Assembly (NCBI RefSeq): GCF_002874965.1
Contig: NZ_CP025624.1
Span: forward strand, 5,828,001-5,892,000
Origin: Pseudomonas sp. NC02
Lineage (GTDB): Bacteria; Pseudomonadota; Gammaproteobacteria; Pseudomonadales; Pseudomonadaceae
Reading direction: 5' to 3'
DNA: 64,000 nucleotides
This document shows positions 48,029 through 56,844 of this stretch, one piece after another. Below the pieces are notes generated by a model, which saw only the letters and a program-made list of their open reading frames with translations, ran no database searches and was not told the origin of the DNA. A program made the translations under genes and the position numbers. Numbering within the stretch: position 1 is the first letter of the stretch; each line of letters begins with the position of its first letter.

Positions 48029-49165
48029 TCAAAGCGCCCGCGCAATAATCTCCTTCATGATCTCATTCGTCCCCGCATAAATCCGCTGCACCCGCGCATC
48101 TGCCCACGCCCGCGCAATCGGGTATTCCCACATAAACCCATACCCGCCGTGCAGTTGCACACACTCATCCAGCACCTTGCACTGCAGGTCCGTGGCCCAG
48201 TATTTGGCCATCGCGGCCGTGGGCACATCGAGCTTGCCTTCCAGGTGCAACTCCATGCACTTGTCGACAAATACCCGGCCGATCTGGGTTTCCGTCGCAA
48301 TCTCCGCCAGCTTGAATCGGGTGTTCTGGAAGTCGATGATCGCCTTGCCGAAGGCCTTGCGGTCGCGGGTGTATTCCAGCGTCCATTGCAGCGCCGCCTC
48401 GGCTGACGACAACGCGCCAATCGCCACCGTCAAACGCTCCTGCGGCAACTCCTGCATCAGGTAGGCAAAGCCCATCCCCGCCTGGCCCAGCAGATTCTCC
48501 TTGGGCACCCGCACATCCTGGAAGAACAGCTCCGATGTATCCTGGGCCTTCATCCCGACCTTCTCCAGGCGCTTGCCCTTGTCGAAACCCGGCGTGTTGG
48601 CCTCCACCAGGAACAGGCTGGTGCCCTTGGCGCCGGCCTTGGGATCGGTCTTGGCCACGACGATCACCAGATCAGCCAGGAAGCCATTGGTGATGAACGT
48701 CTTGGAGCCGTTGATCACGTATTCATCGCCATCCAGCACCGCCGTGGTCTTGACCCCTTGCAGGTCGGACCCGGCACCCGGCTCGGTCATGGCAATCGCC
48801 GTGACCATTTCCCCGGAGATCAGCTTGGGCAGGTACTTGTGCTTCAGCGCCTCACTGCCGTAATGCAGGATGTAGGGCGCAACAATGTCCGAATGCAGGG
48901 AGAAACCAATCCCGGTCAATCCCAGGCGACTGATCTCCTCGATCACCACCGCGCTGTAGAGAAAGTCCGCCCCGAGGCCGCCGTACTCTTCCGGCAAATG
49001 CGAGCAGAGCATCCCCGCCTCCCCCGCCTTGTTCCACAGGTTGCGGTCGATGTAGCCCTGCTTTTCCCATTGCCCGTGGAACGGCGCCGCGTCTTTTTCG
49101 AGGAAGGTGCGCACGCTCTGGCGGAAGAGTTCGTGCTCCGAGCTGAACAAGGTTCTGGGAATCAT
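48029..49165 (-). CDS. Acyl-CoA dehydrogenase
   Basis: 378-residue FAD flavoenzyme of beta-oxidation-type chemistry. Motifs: TEPGAGSDLQGVKTTA, FITNGFLADLVIVV, YGGYGFMWEYPIARAWADARV and RIYAGTNEIMKEIIAR. Ala replaces Glu in YAGT, so the base is probably the Glu in LPQERLTVA, as in long-chain and isovaleryl enzymes. The order of substrates cannot be decided; no other beta-oxidation gene is adjacent. It is divergent from the second GlxA-type regulator with 145 nt between, which may regulate it. Confidence 0.9.
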   Translation of the reverse strand: MIPRTLFSSEHELFRQSVRTFLEKDAAPFHGQWEKQGYIDRNLWNKAGEAGMLCSHLPEEYGGLGADFLYSAVVIEEISRLGLTGIGFSLHSDIVAPYILHYGSEALKHKYLPKLISGEMVTAIAMTEPGAGSDLQGVKTTAVLDGDEYVINGSKTFITNGFLADLVIVVAKTDPKAGAKGTSLFLVEANTPGFDKGKRLEKVGMKAQDTSELFFQDVRVPKENLLGQAGMGFAYLMQELPQERLTVAIGALSSAEAALQWTLEYTRDRKAFGKAIIDFQNTRFKLAEIATETQIGRVFVDKCMELHLEGKLDVPTAAMAKYWATDLQCKVLDECVQLHGGYGFMWEYPIARAWADARVQRIYAGTNEIMKEIIARAL

Positions 49166-49310
49166 GGGTCACCTGTGTGAATTGTCGGACAAGACCGGGA
49201 TCACAGAGCCTAAGCCGCGAAGGCGTCACAGGACACTGGACACATGCGACAAAAAATAAGACGATCCAGCCGTCTGGTGACCACTTTCCCCTATAAGAAT
49301 AAATGAAATT

Positions 49311-50306
49311 ATGTCTAACCAAATCTCCACGCCCTTGCGGCGCGTCAGCATTTTGGCCATTGATCGGGTATTCGCTTCAACCCTCATGCAAGCCAAGGAT
49401 TTCTTCCACCTCGCGAGCCTGCGCTACGGCAAACAGCTGGGCCAGGGCCTCACTCCCGCTTTCGAAACCCGCCTGGTCAGCCCCGACGGGCAGTCGGTGC
49501 GCAGCTTCAGCGATGTGATCATGCCGGTGGACGGCGGCCTCGAAAACGCCGACATCATCGTGCTCCCGGCCTTCTGGGACGATTTCGACTCGTTGTGCCA
49601 ACGCTACCCCCAAGTGCTGCCCTGGCTGCGCGAACAACACGCCCGTGGCGCGGTGCTGTGCGGCGAAGCCACCGGGGTGTTCTGGCTCGCCGAAGCCGGC
49701 CTGCTGGATGGCAAGGAAGCGACCACCTATTGGCGCTTCTTCAACGCTTTCACCGAACGCTTTCCCAAGGTGCAGCTGAACCAGGACAAGCACCTGACCG
49801 ACGCCGACAACCTGTACTGCGCCGGCGGCACCACCTCGGCCTGCGACCTCTACATCTACCTGATCGAACGCTTCTGCGGCGCCAACATCGCCCAGGCCGT
49901 GGCCCGCGACATCCTCTACGAAGTGCAACGCAGCTACGCCCCCGGGCGCATCGGTTTTGGCGGGCAGAAGCTGCACCAGGACGTGATCATCCTGCAGATC
50001 CAGCATTGGCTCGAAGAGCACTTCGCCGACAAGTTCCGCTTCGAAGACGTGGCCCGGGAACACGGCATGAGCATCCGCAACTTCATGCGCCGCTTCCAGA
50101 CCGCCACCGGTGACAAGCCGCTGCACTATCTGCAACGGTTGCGCATCGAGACAGCCAAGGGCCTGCTGTCCGGCAGCCGCAAAAGCATCAAGACCATCAG
50201 TTACGAGGTGGGCTACGACGACGCGAGCTTCTTTGCGAGGCTGTTCCGCCAGCATACCGAGCTGTCGCCCAACCAGTATCGCCAGCAGTTCCAGCAGGCC
50301 GCGTAA
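49311..50306 (+). CDS. GlxA-family transcriptional regulator (DJ-1/PfpI domain plus AraC HTH)
   Basis: 331 residues: DJ-1/PfpI-like domain (about 10-195, elbow region GAVLCGEATGVFWLAEAGLL with the Cys retained) and AraC-type HTH (about 225-331, FEDVAREHGMSIRNFMRRF and IKTISYEVGYDDASFFARLFR). It is more divergent from the regulator at 9106 than paralogues usually are. The divergent acyl-CoA dehydrogenase gene is the most likely target (inference). ATG 49311 has no strong ribosome-binding site; GAATAAATGAAATT precedes it. Confidence 0.88.
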   Translation: MSNQISTPLRRVSILAIDRVFASTLMQAKDFFHLASLRYGKQLGQGLTPAFETRLVSPDGQSVRSFSDVIMPVDGGLENADIIVLPAFWDDFDSLCQRYPQVLPWLREQHARGAVLCGEATGVFWLAEAGLLDGKEATTYWRFFNAFTERFPKVQLNQDKHLTDADNLYCAGGTTSACDLYIYLIERFCGANIAQAVARDILYEVQRSYAPGRIGFGGQKLHQDVIILQIQHWLEEHFADKFRFEDVAREHGMSIRNFMRRFQTATGDKPLHYLQRLRIETAKGLLSGSRKSIKTISYEVGYDDASFFARLFRQHTELSPNQYRQQFQQAA

Positions 50307-50328
50307 CCAAAGGGTATACGCAGTAAAA

Positions 50329-50420
50329 ATGTGGGAGCTGGCTTGCCTGCGATGGCAGCGTGCCAGGCACCAGCGGCATTAGCTGACAGACCGCTATCGC
50401 GGGCAAGCCCGGCTCCCACA
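50329..50420. repeat. REPIN, variant subtype
   Basis: ATGTGGGAGCTGGCTTGCCT at 50329-50348 and its inverted counterpart ending at 50420 (GGGCAAGCCCGGCTCCCACA). The arms differ from the main REP core at several positions and from each other at one or two. It sits between two convergent genes, next to a bidirectional terminator. Confidence 0.85.
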
Positions 50421-50453
50421 GTTGCTTTCTGTTGACCTGGAAATTTTGCATAA

Positions 50454-50483
50454 AAAAAGGCCCGCATCGCTGCGGGCCTTTTT
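50454..50483. terminator. Bidirectional terminator between the GlxA-type gene and zapE
   Basis: Stem GGCCCGCA (50459-50466) with TGCGGGCC (50471-50478), TCGC loop, A-run on the left and T-run on the right, so it can act for both convergent genes. Confidence 0.9.
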
Positions 50484-50500
50484 CATTTCAAGCACATCGC

Positions 50501-51595
50501 TTACGGCTTGTGCGCCCGCGACAGGAACTCGTGGGACTGCATTTCCAGCAAGCGGCTCAAGGTGCGCTGGAATTCGAAGTTCAAGCGGCCGCCGGTGTAG
50601 AGGTCCTTGAGCTCGACTTCCGCCGAGATGATCAGCTTGACGTTGCGGTCGTAGAATTCGTCGACCATGTTGATAAAGCGCCGCGCGATGTCGTCGGTGG
50701 TGACGCTCATCTGCTCGACACCGCTCAGGATCACCGCGTGGAAGATCTTGCCCAGTTCGATGTAGTCGTTCTGGCTGCGAGGGCCGTCGCACAGTTCGCG
50801 GAATTCGAACCAGGCCACGTCATCGCAGGTACGCAGTGCGATGATTTCGCGGTTTTCGATGATCAGCTTGTCGTTTTCAATCGCCTGGGTGCATTCCGGC
50901 GTCAGCGCGCGGAAGCTCTTGCGCAGGCTTTCCTGGGCCACTTCGTTGAGCGGGTAGTGGAACAGTTCGGCTTGTTCAAGGTGACGCAGGCGGTAGTCGA
51001 CGCCGCTGTCGACGTTGACGATGTCGGTGTTCTGCTTGATCAGGGCGATGGCCGGCAGGAAACGCGCGCGTTGCAGGCCGTCCTTGTACAGGCCGTCTGG
51101 CACGATGTTCGAGGTGGCGACCAGGGTCACGCCGTTCTTGAATAGCTCTTCCATCAGGGTGCCGAGGATCATCGCGTCGGTGATGTCGGACACGAAGAAC
51201 TCATCGAAACAGATCACCCGGGCTTCTTCCGAGAAGCGCTTGGCGATGATGGTCAGCGGGTTCTTTTCGCCCGGCAGGGTCTTCATCTCTTCGTGCACGC
51301 GCTTCATGAAGCGGTGGAAGTGGGTGCGGACCTTTTCCTTGAACGGCAGCGCTTCGAAGAAGGTGTCCACCAGGTAAGTCTTGCCCCGGCCAACACCACC
51401 CCAGAAATACAGGCCCTTGACCGGCGTGTGGTCTTTCTTGCCAAACAGCTTGCTGAACATGCCCGGCTTGTTCTGCGAGGCCTGGACCAGATCGTCGTAC
51501 AGGCGCTGCAAATGGCGCACCGCAGTTTCCTGGGCAGCGTCATGGAAGAATTCAGGGCGTTTCAGATCAGCTTGATATCGTTCTAGGGGCGTCAT
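50501..51595 (-). CDS. zapE: Cell division protein ZapE (AFG1-like ATPase)
   Basis: 364-residue AAA-type ATPase that acts on FtsZ rings in E. coli under stress. Walker A is GGVGRGKTYLVD, Walker B VICFDEFFVSDITDA, with the arginine region GLYKDGLQRARFLPAI. ATG 51593-51595. It lies 79 nt downstream of trpS on the same strand, and is convergent with the GlxA-type gene. In many pseudomonads zapE sits near rplM-rpsI and petABC, as here. Confidence 0.94.
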   Translation of the reverse strand: MTPLERYQADLKRPEFFHDAAQETAVRHLQRLYDDLVQASQNKPGMFSKLFGKKDHTPVKGLYFWGGVGRGKTYLVDTFFEALPFKEKVRTHFHRFMKRVHEEMKTLPGEKNPLTIIAKRFSEEARVICFDEFFVSDITDAMILGTLMEELFKNGVTLVATSNIVPDGLYKDGLQRARFLPAIALIKQNTDIVNVDSGVDYRLRHLEQAELFHYPLNEVAQESLRKSFRALTPECTQAIENDKLIIENREIIALRTCDDVAWFEFRELCDGPRSQNDYIELGKIFHAVILSGVEQMSVTTDDIARRFINMVDEFYDRNVKLIISAEVELKDLYTGGRLNFEFQRTLSRLLEMQSHEFLSRAHKP

Positions 51596-51673
51596 AATTC
51601 GTTAGCAAGGCAACAAAAACGGGCCGCCACTGTAACGACGGCCCTGAAGAATGGCAATCACCCCTTGGTCGGG

Positions 51674-53029
51674 TCAATCCTCGATTGGGGTCAACGCAAC
51701 GCGCAAGGCTTCGATCGCCGCATCCCGCGAGGCGCTGTCGGCGAACGCCGGGCTATCGGCGACGACTTCACCGTCCAGCCACACGCTGAAGCTCGAGGCT
51801 TCACTGCGTACATCCAGCGCCTGACCCGATTGCAGCTGCTTGGTTACGGCGCCTGCGGTTTTACCGTCGGCAAAGTTGCGCGACAGCAGCAGTTGCTCGC
51901 CTTCGGCCGCCAGCAAACGGAAGCGGAAGCTGCCGTCGTCTTCGCGGAAGCTGACAAAGCGCGCGGCTTTCGCAGCTTTCTTCTTGGTGGTGGCAGCCAC
52001 GGCGACCGGGTTGACGAACGAGCGCAGGCCCACCGCTTCACGCAGTTCGGCCAGGAACGGTGCAGCCACGGCGCGGGCTTTGCGGGCGCCGACCAGCAGC
52101 AGGTCTTCCATGTCCGACGGGCGCGACATCAGTTGGTGATAACGCTCGCGCGCTTCACCCAACTGGCCGTCCAGCAGTTGGAACAGACGGTTCTTCGCCT
52201 CACCCCAGCCCAGGCCTTGCAGCAGTTCACCGCGGAACTCTTCTTCCTGGGCCTGGGTGGCAAACGCCTGGTACAGGGTGAACAGGTGCGAGTTGTCCGG
52301 ATCCTTGGCTTCGCCCGGCGCGCGGGAGTCGGTGACGATCCGCGAGATCGCGTCCTTCATGTCCTTGGCGCTGGTGAACAACGGGATGGTGTTGTCGTAG
52401 CTCTTCGACATCTTGCGGCCATCCAGGCCCGGCAAGGTGGCGACGCTTTCTTCGATCAGCGCTTCGGGCATGGTGAAGAATTCTTTACCCTTGCCGAACA
52501 GGTGGTTGAAGCGCTGGCCGATGTCGCGAGCCATTTCCACGTGCTGGATCTGGTCACGGCCGACCGGCACCTTGTGGGCGTTGAACATCAGGATGTCCGC
52601 GGCCATCAGCACCGGGTAGCTGTACAGGCCCATGGTGATCCCCGCATCCGGGTCTTCGCCGTTCTCCAGGTTCTTGTCCACCGAGGCCTTGTAGGCGTGC
52701 GCACGGTTGAGCAGGCCCTTGGCCGCCACGCAGGTCAGCAACCAGGTCAGCTCGGGGATTTCCGGGATATCGGACTGGCGGTAGAAGGTTACCCGGTTCA
52801 CATCCAGGCCACCGGCCAGCCAGGTCGCGGCAATTTCCATGCGCGAGCGCTGGATGCGCTGCGGGTCATCGCACTTGATCAGGGCGTGGTAGTCGGCCAG
52901 GAAGTAGAAGGAGTCGGCGTTGGCGTCCTGGCTGGCAAGGATCGCCGGGCGGATCGCGCCGGCGTAGTTGCCCAGGTGCGGCGTGCCGGTGGTGGTGATG
53001 CCGGTGAGGATGCGGGTACGGGTCGTCAT
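51674..53029 (-). CDS. trpS: Tryptophanyl-tRNA synthetase with C-terminal extension
   Basis: 451 residues, about 110 longer than the usual 330-340 of bacterial TrpS. The class I core has the HIGH-like TGTPHLGNYAGA and the KMSKS motif GRKMSKSYDN. After about residue 345 a Lys/Ala-rich linker leads to a beta-rich tail, FRFRLLAAEGEQLLLSRNF, resembling the YegP/DUF1508 fold. Similar long TrpS forms occur in Pseudomonas, but their tail's role is unknown to me. ATG 53027-53029 is the family start; the longer frame to 53071 is not. Confidence 0.95.
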   Translation of the reverse strand: MTTRTRILTGITTTGTPHLGNYAGAIRPAILASQDANADSFYFLADYHALIKCDDPQRIQRSRMEIAATWLAGGLDVNRVTFYRQSDIPEIPELTWLLTCVAAKGLLNRAHAYKASVDKNLENGEDPDAGITMGLYSYPVLMAADILMFNAHKVPVGRDQIQHVEMARDIGQRFNHLFGKGKEFFTMPEALIEESVATLPGLDGRKMSKSYDNTIPLFTSAKDMKDAISRIVTDSRAPGEAKDPDNSHLFTLYQAFATQAQEEEFRGELLQGLGWGEAKNRLFQLLDGQLGEARERYHQLMSRPSDMEDLLLVGARKARAVAAPFLAELREAVGLRSFVNPVAVAATTKKKAAKAARFVSFREDDGSFRFRLLAAEGEQLLLSRNFADGKTAGAVTKQLQSGQALDVRSEASSFSVWLDGEVVADSPAFADSASRDAAIEALRVALTPIED

Positions 53030-53045
53030 GGGTGATCGCTTGTCA

Positions 53046-53675
53046 TCAATTCGAAAGACGTGGCAGCACAAGATCCTTGAGATCGGTCAGCTTGCCATGA
53101 AAAAAGTGTCCGCATTCTGCCACTTTCAGCAGCTCATGGGGGCGATTCAGGGCCGCGGACCAGTCGTAGACGAGTTGCGGGTCGACCACTTCGTCGGTTT
53201 CCGGCTGGATCACGGTCAATGGGCAGCCTTGTGGCAACACGTCGTTATCCCGCAGGCGCATCACGGCCGCGGCCACCATGAACAGGTGCGCGAGTTTTTC
53301 GCCCTTGGCTTCCAGGCGGCCGCCGAGGGTGGCCGCGACAAACCCGCCGAAGGAAAAACCCAGCAGGGTGATCGGCAGGTCGGGATGCTTTTCACGCAGC
53401 CAGGTGGCTGCCGCTTCGGCGTCGTCGACTTCACCGGTGCCCATATCGTGCGTACCGGCACTGGTGCCGACACCGCGATAATTGAAACGTAACGTGATCA
53501 AGCCGGCATCGCGCGCGGTGCGTTGCAGGGTCGATACGACTTTGTTGAGCATGGTGCCGCCCTGCACCGGGTTCGGGTGACAGATCAGCGCCAGGCCACG
53601 TGGCTCGGGGTGATCCAGATACAGGGCTTCCAGTTGGCCTACCGGGCCATCGATCAAAACGGGGGTTTCACGCAT
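53046..53675 (-). CDS. Alpha/beta hydrolase
   Basis: 209-residue serine-hydrolase fold of the DUF/peptidase S9-like YheT-adjacent small group. The nucleophile elbow is GFSFGG; RFNYRGVGTSAG and CHPNPVQGGTM are conserved strands; the C-terminal AECGHFFHGK gives the His. Substrate unknown. ATG 53673-53675 is given, but GGAG at 53693-53690 is spaced 8 nt from a TTG at 53681, which may be the real start (2 residues longer). It lies 16 nt upstream of trpS on the same strand. Confidence 0.85.
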   Translation of the reverse strand: MRETPVLIDGPVGQLEALYLDHPEPRGLALICHPNPVQGGTMLNKVVSTLQRTARDAGLITLRFNYRGVGTSAGTHDMGTGEVDDAEAAATWLREKHPDLPITLLGFSFGGFVAATLGGRLEAKGEKLAHLFMVAAAVMRLRDNDVLPQGCPLTVIQPETDEVVDPQLVYDWSAALNRPHELLKVAECGHFFHGKLTDLKDLVLPRLSN

Positions 53676-53822
53676 CAGCAAGGAAGGAACTCCGTGACCT
53701 CTCAAGGGGTCGACTCGTCTAGCTAAAAGTCTGTGCATGGCATCATTGCGAGCTTAATCGCGGTATACAGCGCAGGTCCGAGCCGTTAACGTAAAGCAAA
53801 GCCGTTTATAGAGGAAGGACTC

Positions 53823-54260
53823 GTGGAACACTCGCTCTTAGTTTGGTTGTTGCCGACTCTCGCCTTGGTTGCCGGTGTCGCCATTGGATTCCTGGTTGCC
53901 CGCCTGCTGCCGAATGCCGCGCCTAACCGCACGCAGCGTCAGCTGGATGACATTCAGGAACGTTTTGACAGTTATCAGAACGAGGTTGTTACCCACTTCA
54001 ACAGCACCGCGACCCTGGTGAAAAAGCTCACTCAGAGCTATCAGGAAGTACAGGATCATCTCGCCGAGGGTGCCAACCGCCTGGCCCTGGACGACATCAC
54101 CCGCCAGCGCCTGCTGGCCGCGCTGCATTCCGATGCACCGCACGCTCCACGGGAACGCCTGACCCCTCCGCGGGAAAATCAGGAACCGCCACGGGATTAC
54201 GCGCCAAAAACGCCAAACGCCCCGGGGATGCTGGATGAGCATTACGGCTTGAAAAAGTAA
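53823..54260 (+). CDS. zapG: ZapG (YhcB), inner-membrane division-associated protein
   Basis: 145-residue DUF1043 protein with one N-terminal transmembrane helix (LLVWLLPTLALVAGVAIGFLVARLL) and a cytoplasmic coiled coil (QRQLDDIQERFDSYQNEVVTHF...) followed by a Pro-rich tail. YhcB couples envelope growth and division in E. coli. Start is GTG 53823, supported by GAGGAAGGA directly upstream. Followed by a strong terminator. Confidence 0.9.
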   Translation: MEHSLLVWLLPTLALVAGVAIGFLVARLLPNAAPNRTQRQLDDIQERFDSYQNEVVTHFNSTATLVKKLTQSYQEVQDHLAEGANRLALDDITRQRLLAALHSDAPHAPRERLTPPRENQEPPRDYAPKTPNAPGMLDEHYGLKK

Positions 54261-54280
54261 TAGCTTTTCAAGCGGCATGA

Positions 54281-54316
54281 AAAAGCCCGGCTGATCGATG
54301 ATCAGCCGGGCTTTTT
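54281..54316. terminator. Bidirectional terminator after zapG
   Basis: GCCCGGCTGAT (54285-54295) pairs with ATCAGCCGGGC (54301-54311), flanked by A-run and T-run. It ends zapG. Confidence 0.93.
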
Positions 54317-54350
54317 TGTTGGAACCAGGTCGACCAGACGACACTGATCC

Positions 54351-54444
54351 AATGTGGGAGCGGGCTTGCTCGCGAATGCGGTCTATCAGTCACCCTATGT
54401 ATTAACTGACCCACCGTATTCGCGAGCAAGCCCGCTCCCACATT
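54351..54444. repeat. REPIN between zapG and the ABC exporter gene
   Basis: AATGTGGGAGCGGGCTTGCT at the left and its reverse complement at 54425-54444, with an inner spacer of about 45 nt that is different from the 33700/47923 subtype. Fills a gap between convergent genes. Confidence 0.93.
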
Positions 54445-54458
54445 GACCGAGTCCGACT

Positions 54459-56183
54459 TCAGGACACTGGCTGTTCTTGTAGCTGCCCGTCCTGTATCCG
54501 CACATGCCGCCCATGGAAACGCTTGAGGCTGCTGCGGTGCCCGACGCTGACGATGCTCAACCCCGGCAACTCATCGATCAACGCCTGATACAGCGCCGCC
54601 TCATCTTCCTCGTCCATCGCCGAGGTGGCCTCGTCCATGTACAGCCATTGCGGTTCAAACAACAACGCCCGCGCAAACGCCAGGCGCTGTTGCTCACCCG
54701 GCGACAGCATGCGCTGCCAGTGATTGGCTTCGTCCAAGCGTGGAATCAGATGCGCCAGGCGGCAGGTTTCCAGGACCTGTGCATAACGTTGCGCCGGGTA
54801 CGCGCCCTCCTCCTGTGGATAACTCAACACACCCCGCAAGGTACCAATCGGCAGGTACGGCTTTTGCGGCAGGAACAGATAACGCTCGGCCGGCAAGCGG
54901 ATGTTGCCGTGGCCGTTTGGCCAGAGATTGCCCATGGCCCGCAGCAAGGTTGACTTGCCGCTGCCGGAACGCCCGCTGAGCATCAATCGCTCACCCTCGG
55001 CAACCGTCAGGTTGGCGCCATCCAGCAGGTGACGACCATCCGCCAGATCGAGGCTGAGGTTGCTCATCTGCAAATTGCCGCCCTGGCGTTGCAACTCGAT
55101 GCCCATGTTGCGGCCTTCGTTTTCTTCCATCGCCTCGCCAAAGCTCAGCAGACGATCACAGGTCGCACGCCAGCTGGCCAACACGGTGTACGCGTCGACA
55201 AACCAGCTCAGGCTGCCCTGCACGCTGCCAAACGCGCTGGCCACTTGCATCAGCACGCCCAGCTCTATCTGGCCGGAAAAGTAACGCGGCGCTGCCACCA
55301 CAAACGGGAAGATGATCGCGATCTGCGAGTAACCACTGGTGAAGAAGTTCAGGCGCTTCTTGAGCTGCATGATGCTCCAGAAGTTGCTCCACACCCGCCC
55401 GAAACGTGCACTCAGTTGCTGGTGTTCATTCGGCTCGCCATTGAACAGCGCGATGCTTTCCGCGTTCTCGCGCACCCGCACCAGGCTGAAACGCAAGTCG
55501 GCCTCGAAGCGTTGCTGGCGGTTGCTCAAGCCGATCAGTTTTCGACCAATCAAGTGGGTCAACCAACTGCCCAGCACGGCATATACCAGTGCCGCCCAGA
55601 ACATATAGCCGGGAATCGTGATGCCCCAAACCTCGATACTGCCGGACACGCCCCACAGGATCACCGAGAACGACACCAGGCTCACCAGGTTACTGATAAA
55701 CCCCAGGCCCAGGCTCAGGGTGCTGCTGGTAAAGGCGTTGAGGTCTTCGGAAATACGTTGGTCGGGGTTATCGGTGTAGCCGCCATATTCCAGGTGGTAG
55801 TAGTTCTTCTCGCTCAGCCACTTGGCGAAGTAGGTTTCAGTCAGCCAGCGCCGCCAGCGGATGGTGAGCATTTGCTGCAAATAGGAAGTGAACACCCCGG
55901 TGACGATCGCCACCACGGCGATCACGCTGAAATACATCAGCAGGTGGGTGAAGGCGTCGTAGTCCTTCTTTTCCAGGGCGTTATAGAAGTCGCGGTTCCA
56001 GCTGTTGAACCACACCGACACCGCCACACTGAACAGCGAAAGCCCCAGCACCACCAGCAACAACAGCCAGGCCTTGAACTTCTCCTCACTGCGCCAGTAG
56101 GGGGTGATCAGCGCCCAGACTTTCCTTAAAAATTGCCCACGCACCGCGTCATTGACCGCGGAATACTCAGCGTTCTGATTCAT
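54459..56183 (-). CDS. ABC transporter, SbmA/BacA-related fused permease-ATPase (YddA-like)
   Basis: 574 residues with an N-terminal ABC_membrane_2 domain (six helices; WRRWLTETYFAKWLSEKNYYHLE and DNPDQRISEDLNAF are family segments) and a C-terminal ATPase with Walker [13 protein letters not shown], signature LSPGEQQRLAFAR and Walker B WLYMDEATSAMDEE. Relatives carry B12, bleomycin or antimicrobial peptides, or very-long-chain acyl-CoA. Substrate unknown. It is separated from roxR by about 100 nt on the same strand. Confidence 0.88.
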   Translation of the reverse strand: MNQNAEYSAVNDAVRGQFLRKVWALITPYWRSEEKFKAWLLLLVVLGLSLFSVAVSVWFNSWNRDFYNALEKKDYDAFTHLLMYFSVIAVVAIVTGVFTSYLQQMLTIRWRRWLTETYFAKWLSEKNYYHLEYGGYTDNPDQRISEDLNAFTSSTLSLGLGFISNLVSLVSFSVILWGVSGSIEVWGITIPGYMFWAALVYAVLGSWLTHLIGRKLIGLSNRQQRFEADLRFSLVRVRENAESIALFNGEPNEHQQLSARFGRVWSNFWSIMQLKKRLNFFTSGYSQIAIIFPFVVAAPRYFSGQIELGVLMQVASAFGSVQGSLSWFVDAYTVLASWRATCDRLLSFGEAMEENEGRNMGIELQRQGGNLQMSNLSLDLADGRHLLDGANLTVAEGERLMLSGRSGSGKSTLLRAMGNLWPNGHGNIRLPAERYLFLPQKPYLPIGTLRGVLSYPQEEGAYPAQRYAQVLETCRLAHLIPRLDEANHWQRMLSPGEQQRLAFARALLFEPQWLYMDEATSAMDEEDEAALYQALIDELPGLSIVSVGHRSSLKRFHGRHVRIQDGQLQEQPVS

Positions 56184-56283
56184 TGTTCAGGCTCGGTAGG
56201 AAAAAAATAACAGGCGTTTGAACCGATCATAGACGATCGGTTCAGGGCTCCGTGCGGCCTGAAGCAGATTGTTCAGTCGCCGT

Positions 56284-56844
56284 TCAACGTCGAACCGGGC
56301 GTTTCTGCAACTTGCGCTGCAACGTTCGACGATGCATGCCCAGGGCGCGAGCCGTGGCGGAGATGTTGCCTTCGTGCTCGGTCAACACCCGCTGGATGTG
56401 TTCCCACTGCAGGCGGTCCACCGACATCGGGTTTTCCGGCACCAGGGTGTCGAGGTCAGCGTGCTCGGAGAGCAAGGCGGCCAGCACGTCGTCGGCATCT
56501 GCCGGCTTGCACAGGTAGTTGCAGGCGCCACGCTTGATCGCCTCGACGGCGGTGGCAATGCTGGAATAGCCGGTGAGGATCACCACGCGCATTTCCGGGT
56601 CCAGCTCCAGCAGCTTGGGCAGCAGCACCAGGCCGGAGTCGCCGTCCATTTTCAGGTCCAGGGCCGCGTATTCCGGCAGGTCGGCCGTGGCGATGGCCAG
56701 GCCTTCCTCGGCGGAACCTGCGGTGCTGACGCGAAAGCCACGACGGCTCATGGCGCGGGCCATCACGCGGGTAAAGGTGGCGTCGTCATCTACCAGCAGC
56801 AGGTGCGGCAGTTCTTCGCCTTCGACTTGGATCTCGTCACTCAT
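56284..56844 (-). CDS. roxR: RoxR (RegA/PrrA-type) response regulator
   Basis: 186-residue two-component regulator: receiver domain (LLVDDDATF, phospho-acceptor Asp in ALDLKMDGDSG, Lys in YLCKPADADD) and a short Fis-like HTH at the C-terminus (GNISATARALGMHRRTLQRKL). RegA-type regulators control redox-dependent respiration, including cyanide-insensitive oxidase in P. aeruginosa. ATG 56842-56844. Overlaps roxS by 8 bp. The petABC operon in this window is a plausible target (inference). Confidence 0.94.
   Translation of the reverse strand: MSDEIQVEGEELPHLLLVDDDATFTRVMARAMSRRGFRVSTAGSAEEGLAIATADLPEYAALDLKMDGDSGLVLLPKLLELDPEMRVVILTGYSSIATAVEAIKRGACNYLCKPADADDVLAALLSEHADLDTLVPENPMSVDRLQWEHIQRVLTEHEGNISATARALGMHRRTLQRKLQKRPVRR

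Noticed and set aside
30684..54444. Repeated GTGGGAGCGGGCTTGC sequences considered as a possible CRISPR array
   Set aside because: Copies are dispersed between genes, in inverted pairs, without regular spacers; they are REP/REPIN elements.
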